Shown here in pieces: positions 25,770-29,992 of a stretch of 29,992 nt of DNA. Each line of letters begins with the position of its first letter. Positions within the stretch are counted from its first letter, which is position 1. The notes below the pieces were generated by a model. That model saw only the letters and a list, made by a program, of their open reading frames with translations. It was not told the origin of the DNA and ran no database searches. This stretch comes from Lactobacillus iners DSM 13335. GTDB taxonomy: Bacteria > Bacillota > Bacilli > Lactobacillales > Lactobacillaceae. Where the stretch lies: the NCBI RefSeq assembly GCF_000160875.1, contig NZ_GG700802.1, positions 1 to 29,992 on the forward strand. Direction: 5' to 3'. The translations under genes were made by a program, and so were the position numbers.

Positions 25770-27581
25770 ATGTGCGGTATAGTTGGTATAATTGGTAAGT
25801 CAGCACGTGACGTTGTTTTAAATGGTTTAAAGAAGCTAGAATATAGGGGTTATGATTCTGCTGGTATTTATTTAAACGATTTAAATGGTCATGAATATTT
25901 AACTAAAGCTGTAGGTCGTATCAAGAACTTAGAAGATAAGCTAAGTGATAATGAACAAGGATTAGTAGGTATTGGACATACAAGATGGGCTACTCATGGC
26001 AAACCTTCTATTGCCAATTCTCATCCGCATTATTCATCTGATAAGCGTTTTTATTTGGTTCATAATGGTGTTATTGAAAATTATGCTGAATTAAAGGAAA
26101 AATACTTGTCTGATGTCAGTTTTAATTCGGATACAGATACTGAAGTCGTAGTTCAATTAATTGCTAAAATTGCTAAAGAAAAATGTTTATCAGGTTTTTT
26201 AGCCTTTAAAGAAGCATTGAAATTAATAAATGGTTCTTATGCCTTCTTATTAGTTGATAATAAAGAACCGGATCATATTTTTATAGCTAAGAATAAGAGC
26301 CCGATGATGTTGGGTATTGGTGATGGCTTTAATATAATCGCTTCAGATGCAATTTCTGTTTTAGATCAGACCAAACTTTTTATTGATTTGCAAGATGGTG
26401 ATGTCGCAGATGTTACTGCTAGTGCAATTAATATTGAAGATATTGCAGGCAATCATATTGAACGTAAGCCTTATCTAGTAAATATTGATCCAAATTCAGC
26501 GTCTAAAGGGACGTATGAATTTTATATGCTTAAAGAAATTGATGAACAGCCTTCAGTTATGCGTCGTTTATCGAAAGAGTACTTTAATGATGATGCAGAT
26601 GTTAAGGTTGATGCAAATATCGTCCAATCAGTAGCACAAAGTGACAGAATCTATATTTTAGCTGCTGGTACTAGTTATCACGCTGGTTTAGTAGGTAAGA
26701 ATATTATTGAAAAGTATACTGATATACCAGTAGAAGTTGGTATTGCATCGGAGTTTGGATATCATTTTCCTAAATTATCTAAGAAACCATTCTTTATTTT
26801 TCTATCACAATCAGGTGAAACAGCTGATTCACGTGTAGTATTAAAACAGGTTAACCAATTAGGGTTACCTAGCTTAACTATTACTAATGTAGCAGGTTCA
26901 ACTTTATCTAGAGAAGCTACCTATACGATGCTATTAAAAGCTGGCCCTGAAATAGCTGTTGCATCAACTAAAGCATATACTGCTCAAGTTGCGGTACAAG
27001 CTATTTTAGCTAAAGCTGTTGGTGAGTATTTGAAAATAGCAGCGGCTATTGATTTTGATTTAAAACGACAATTGGCTTTAGTTGCTGAAGGCATGCAAGA
27101 GATAGTTGATGGCAAAGAGAAAATTAATAGTTTGGCTAAAAAATATCTTGCTACTACCAGAAATGCTTTTTATATTGGTCGTGGTGTAGATTATGCAGTA
27201 GCTTTAGAAGGTGCTTTAAAACTAAAGGAAGTTTCATATATTCAAACAGAAGGTTTTGCTGCTGCTGAATTAAAACATGGAACGATTGCTTTAATTGAAA
27301 AAGGAGTACCAGTTGTTACCTTAATCAATGATCCTGCAACTGCTGATTTGACACGTGGTAATATTCAAGAGGTTGAATCTCGTGGTGCAAATGTTATCAC
27401 GATTGTTGCTAAGAAATTTGCTAAAGCTACTGATGATATTATATTACCTGATGTAGATTACTATTTATCACCATTGGTTACTGTTGTACCAGCTCAATTA
27501 TTAGCTTACTATGCATCCAAAAATAAAGGGTTAGATGTAGATAAGCCAAGAAATTTAGCTAAAAGTGTTACTGTAGAGTAA
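25770..27581 (+). CDS. glmS: Glutamine--fructose-6-phosphate aminotransferase (isomerizing)
   Basis: Makes glucosamine-6-phosphate from fructose-6-phosphate and glutamine, the entry to hexosamine and wall synthesis. The 603-residue protein has an N-terminal class II glutamine amidotransferase domain with nucleophile Cys2 (MCGIVGIIG), GYDSAGI, GHTRWATHG and HNGVIEN, then two SIS sugar-isomerase domains (AAGTSYHAG, SQSGETADS, STKAYTAQ) and the family C terminus DKPRNLAKSVTVE. GAGGAG lies 7 bases before the ATG. It is a single-gene unit with its own promoter and terminator. Confidence 0.98.
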   Translation: MCGIVGIIGKSARDVVLNGLKKLEYRGYDSAGIYLNDLNGHEYLTKAVGRIKNLEDKLSDNEQGLVGIGHTRWATHGKPSIANSHPHYSSDKRFYLVHNGVIENYAELKEKYLSDVSFNSDTDTEVVVQLIAKIAKEKCLSGFLAFKEALKLINGSYAFLLVDNKEPDHIFIAKNKSPMMLGIGDGFNIIASDAISVLDQTKLFIDLQDGDVADVTASAINIEDIAGNHIERKPYLVNIDPNSASKGTYEFYMLKEIDEQPSVMRRLSKEYFNDDADVKVDANIVQSVAQSDRIYILAAGTSYHAGLVGKNIIEKYTDIPVEVGIASEFGYHFPKLSKKPFFIFLSQSGETADSRVVLKQVNQLGLPSLTITNVAGSTLSREATYTMLLKAGPEIAVASTKAYTAQVAVQAILAKAVGEYLKIAAAIDFDLKRQLALVAEGMQEIVDGKEKINSLAKKYLATTRNAFYIGRGVDYAVALEGALKLKEVSYIQTEGFAAAELKHGTIALIEKGVPVVTLINDPATADLTRGNIQEVESRGANVITIVAKKFAKATDDIILPDVDYYLSPLVTVVPAQLLAYYASKNKGLDVDKPRNLAKSVTVE

Positions 27582-27600
27582 GCATTGAATACAATAATGA

Positions 27601-27632
27601 AATAGGCTAAGCTAATTTGTTTAGCCTATTTT
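27601..27632 (+). terminator. Terminator after glmS
   Basis: AATAGGCTAA (27601-27610) and TTAGCCTATT (27621-27630) form a perfect 10-bp stem with a 10-base loop, followed by a T-rich tail. Confidence 0.8.
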
Positions 27633-27636
27633 ATTA

Positions 27637-27666
27637 TTGCTTAAAATACTGTATATTTTATATATA
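27637..27666 (+). promoter_or_regulatory. Possible promoter of the O-antigen-ligase-like gene
   Basis: TTGCTT (27637-27642), 18 bases, then TATATA (27661-27666), just after the glmS terminator. AT-rich context lowers confidence. Confidence 0.35.
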
Positions 27667-27687
27667 GTAGACTAATGGAGAATATTT

Positions 27688-29211
27688 ATGTTACAAGAAA
27701 ATTCGAAGAAAAATCAATTTTTTATTAGATTATTACAATGTTTTATTTTAATTCAGCCTTTATTGGATACATATTTCTTTTATGCCAATTCTAAATTAAA
27801 AAAATTATTTGTTTTTTCTATACCAACGCTTTTAAGATTTGGTTTGATAGCATTAATTGTCTTTCTTTTTTGGAAATTCAGTATCAGCGAATCACGGAGT
27901 CGATATTTTAAATATATTTGTGTGTATGCATTGATCTTAGTATTTTATTCGGTGGGGCATCTTTGGTATTTTTCAACTTTTCCAGCGATTAGTAAGGTAA
28001 TGATAATCAAAGAAGCTTTTTATATTGTCCGGATGCTGTTACCGGTGATTATGATATATATTATCTATCATACTGAATTTTCAATTCAGCAGTTTATGGT
28101 CGTAATTCAAGGACTAGTTGCGTTAATTTCAGGTTCTATTGTTATTAGTAATCTGATTTGTAAGTCAATGTGCTCATATGACAATCACAAGCTAATTGTG
28201 GCTAATATATTTTCGTGGTTCAGCCGTAGTGATTTTACTTTTAGAGAAATTGCTTCAAAAGGCTGGTTTTACTTTGCTAATACTATTTCAGCAATTTTAG
28301 TATTATTAGTGCCACTTATAATTTATCTGCTCTTAACTAGATTTAATTTCATTAACAGCATACTTTATATAGTTACAGGTATGGCAATGATTATGCTGGG
28401 TACACGAGTTGGTACTCTGGGTTTTGTCGCTATAAATATCCTTTCTATTTTAGTATATTTAGTGCATATATTTATTTTACGCAATGCCAAATTTAGTATT
28501 AAACCATTAATATTGATTGCCATTTTTGTTGGTGCATATTGTGCAACTATACCATATAGTCCGATGTCTCGCAGAAATCAGTCTACTGAAACAGTAGCTA
28601 AAAAATCTACTAAACATCATACTAAGCGGTTAATAAAAAAGTTAGATAAGGCATTATCGCAAAAAGAGACTAAAGCCGAAAAGAAAGAATATATTATTGC
28701 CTTTGTAAAAAAATATCATAATCGCTTTAATATCCCTAAAAAATATATCAAGTATAGTATTCCAGTAGAAAATAATTATCAATTTTGGAATAAAGTTTAT
28801 CATTGGCCGTCTATTAAACGAATGGATAATCGTTTGCTTGAAGAAACTATGGTCAAAGAATATATGAGTCAAAAGTCAGTCGGTCTTGTTAAAATATTTG
28901 GTATTTCATATTTGGCAATGACGCAATTATTCCATTTAGAACGGGATTTTGTATCCCAAAAAGATTCGATGGGCTTTATTGGTATGATTTTACTGGTAGG
29001 CATTTATCCTATTATGATAGTATATTCAATCTATAAATGGCTAAGATATAGTCAATTACGTACGATGTTAAATAGCTTTTTGATTATGGCTAATGGTCTA
29101 CTTATTTTAGTAGCCTATAATTCTGGAAATGTTATGGATTTCTTGACTGCTTCACTTATTGCCAGCTTTACTTTTGGCTTTATGTTGTTACAGCAGAAAA
29201 AAGTTAAGTAG
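27688..29211 (+). CDS. O-antigen ligase/polymerase-like membrane protein
   Basis: A 507-residue polytopic protein, about ten or more membrane segments, with one large hydrophilic loop at about residues 290-405 that is strongly basic (KKSTKHHTKRLIKK and following). The layout, and the segment MIMLGTRVGTLGF just ahead of the loop region, fit the O-antigen ligase/Wzy (RfaL-like) superfamily. In Gram-positives such proteins are thought to polymerise or attach cell-wall polysaccharide, but the acceptor is unknown and no glycosyltransferase genes adjoin it. TGGAGA precedes the ATG. The fluC pair follows after 15 bases without a terminator, suggesting co-transcription. Confidence 0.75.
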   Translation: MLQENSKKNQFFIRLLQCFILIQPLLDTYFFYANSKLKKLFVFSIPTLLRFGLIALIVFLFWKFSISESRSRYFKYICVYALILVFYSVGHLWYFSTFPAISKVMIIKEAFYIVRMLLPVIMIYIIYHTEFSIQQFMVVIQGLVALISGSIVISNLICKSMCSYDNHKLIVANIFSWFSRSDFTFREIASKGWFYFANTISAILVLLVPLIIYLLLTRFNFINSILYIVTGMAMIMLGTRVGTLGFVAINILSILVYLVHIFILRNAKFSIKPLILIAIFVGAYCATIPYSPMSRRNQSTETVAKKSTKHHTKRLIKKLDKALSQKETKAEKKEYIIAFVKKYHNRFNIPKKYIKYSIPVENNYQFWNKVYHWPSIKRMDNRLLEETMVKEYMSQKSVGLVKIFGISYLAMTQLFHLERDFVSQKDSMGFIGMILLVGIYPIMIVYSIYKWLRYSQLRTMLNSFLIMANGLLILVAYNSGNVMDFLTASLIASFTFGFMLLQQKKVK

Positions 29212-29217
29212 TGGAGG
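29212..29217 (+). promoter_or_regulatory. Ribosome binding site supporting a TTG start for fluC1
   Basis: TGGAGG lies 9 bases before TTG at 29227. It is the only good site before this ORF, so the TTG start is favoured. Confidence 0.7.
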
Positions 29218-29226
29218 TTATTTCAG

Positions 29227-29625
29227 TTGGTAAAAAAGATTATACAAGTCAAGAGTCTTAAGATATATTTAGTGATTGCTATTTTAGCAGCTATTGGCTC
29301 TATACTTAGAAGCTGTCTAGCTAAAGAAATAAATGGGGTTTTACTAGTTAATATTTTAGGATGCATTGCTTTAGGCTTTATTAATCTTTTTTTGAAAGAT
29401 TATAATTATAGCAATTTATCATTAGCTAAGGGGTTAACGGTAGGTTTTATTGGCTCATTTACTACATTTTCGTCCTATAATTTAGAAATTTTTAAATTAA
29501 TTAATCATAAGCAATATCTTGCAGGTCTGACTTATTTTGTATTATTTGCAGCTTTGGGGCTATTTTTTACATGGATAGGGATGCTTTTAGAAAAACTAGT
29601 AGTAAAGGTAGGTAAAAATCGTTAA
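29227..29625 (+). CDS. crcB: Fluoride ion channel subunit FluC/CrcB, first of a pair
   Basis: A 132-residue four-helix membrane protein of the Fluc family, which exports cytoplasmic fluoride passively. The conserved elements are present: GSILR near the start of helix 1, NILGC (Asn of the pore), and GFIGSFTTFSSYNLE with the phenylalanine box and central sodium-site region. The start is TTG at 29227, supported by TGGAGG. It overlaps the second fluC gene by one base (TAATG). Paired Fluc genes of this sort, studied in L. acidophilus, form a heterodimer of oppositely oriented subunits. Confidence 0.93.
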   Translation: MVKKIIQVKSLKIYLVIAILAAIGSILRSCLAKEINGVLLVNILGCIALGFINLFLKDYNYSNLSLAKGLTVGFIGSFTTFSSYNLEIFKLINHKQYLAGLTYFVLFAALGLFFTWIGMLLEKLVVKVGKNR

Positions 29626-29975
29626 TGGCATGGTTGATGGTTTTGATCGGTGGTATATGCGGGGCATTAGTTCGCTATAAAATTAATATTTATACTAGTA
29701 ATTTTTATTTAGGAACTTTTCCACTAGCCACTTTATGTGTTAATTTAGCTGGTTCATTTCTGATGGGGATTTTATTTGCTAAAGTTTGTGCAGGTTATAG
29801 CTATGCTTTATTAGGTACAGGCTTTTTGGGTGGGTTGACGACCTTTTCAACAATGAATTTTGAATTACTCGATGAATTACGTAACAAGCAATATCTAATA
29901 TTCATCTCTTATTTTGTGCTTACATACCTCGGCGGTTTTACTTTATTGCTTATAGGATATATATTAGCTAAATAA
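29625..29975 (+). CDS. crcB: Fluoride ion channel subunit FluC/CrcB, second of a pair
   Basis: A 116-residue four-helix Fluc subunit with GGICGALVRY (9-18), VNLAGSF (pore Asn near residue 39) and GFLGGLTTFSTMNFE. Key residues are intact, so it is probably the antiparallel partner of the preceding subunit. Its ATG overlaps the first gene's stop codon by one base, ensuring balanced synthesis. The gene is complete; the window ends 17 bases later, and no terminator is visible before the end. Confidence 0.93.
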   Translation: MAWLMVLIGGICGALVRYKINIYTSNFYLGTFPLATLCVNLAGSFLMGILFAKVCAGYSYALLGTGFLGGLTTFSTMNFELLDELRNKQYLIFISYFVLTYLGGFTLLLIGYILAK

Positions 29976-29992
29976 AATGTGCATATAAAAAG

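Noticed and set aside
29212..29226. Fluoride riboswitch before the crcB pair
   Set aside because: Only 15 bases lie between the preceding stop codon and the TTG start, and they are taken up by the ribosome binding site.
1..29992. CRISPR arrays, insertion sequences, prophage genes, tRNA or rRNA genes
   Set aside because: No regular repeat-spacer pattern, transposase, integrase, phage structural gene or RNA gene signature was found on either strand.

Overview
The window is an AT-rich stretch of chromosome with gene content and order typical of a Lactobacillus sensu stricto (Lactobacillaceae, Bacillota). Reasons: strong GGAGG-type ribosome binding sites; a ung-pta-tsaE block; a murB-potABCD block followed by cdaA-cdaR-glmM and glmS; a paired fluoride-channel locus; and an acetyl-CoA/acetate/ethanol gene pair (adhE, ackA). 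I cannot name the species. No tRNA, rRNA, insertion sequence, prophage or CRISPR array was seen. Nearly everything looks like housekeeping chromosome.

Layout. 1-1612: short upstream intergenic DNA, then an APC-family amino acid permease on the minus strand. 1613-1941: divergent regulatory region with a perfect Rex-type palindrome next to the adhE promoter. 1942-5901: adhE and ackA. 5959-6948: galE on the minus strand, convergent with ackA and sharing a terminator. 7045-12524: ugp-type ABC transporter operon (ATPase, two permeases, a beta-CASP metallo-hydrolase, binding lipoprotein) with its own promoter and terminator. 12561-13219: a TetR-like regulator ORF with no ATG, GTG or TTG at its expected start. 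13226-14604 (minus): a coupled pair, a Cof-type HAD phosphatase and a small tubby/LURP-like protein. 14692-16891: ung, pta, tsaE. 16969-17502 (minus): DEDDh exonuclease. 17616-25579: murB, potABCD, cdaA, cdaR, glmM, all one direction and tightly packed. 25770-27581: glmS. 27688-29975: O-antigen-ligase-like membrane protein and two fluC (crcB) genes.

How the genes work together. AdhE (acetyl-CoA to ethanol, consuming NADH) and Pta/AckA (acetyl-CoA to acetate, making ATP) are the two exits of the acetyl-CoA node; the Rex-like operator would switch adhE on at high NADH. GlmS and GlmM feed UDP-GlcNAc synthesis, MurB uses it for peptidoglycan, and CdaA/CdaR make and tune c-di-AMP, which is commonly linked to GlmM and wall stress. 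The pot genes import polyamines and the ugp genes probably import glycerol-3-phosphate or a related phosphodiester.

I did not find a clearly new multi-gene system. The points most worth a second look are the TetR-like ORF whose only well-placed start is ATA (or ATT), an AdhE whose alcohol dehydrogenase half lacks two of four expected iron ligands, the beta-CASP protein built into the ugp operon, and hairpins in front of potA and glmS.
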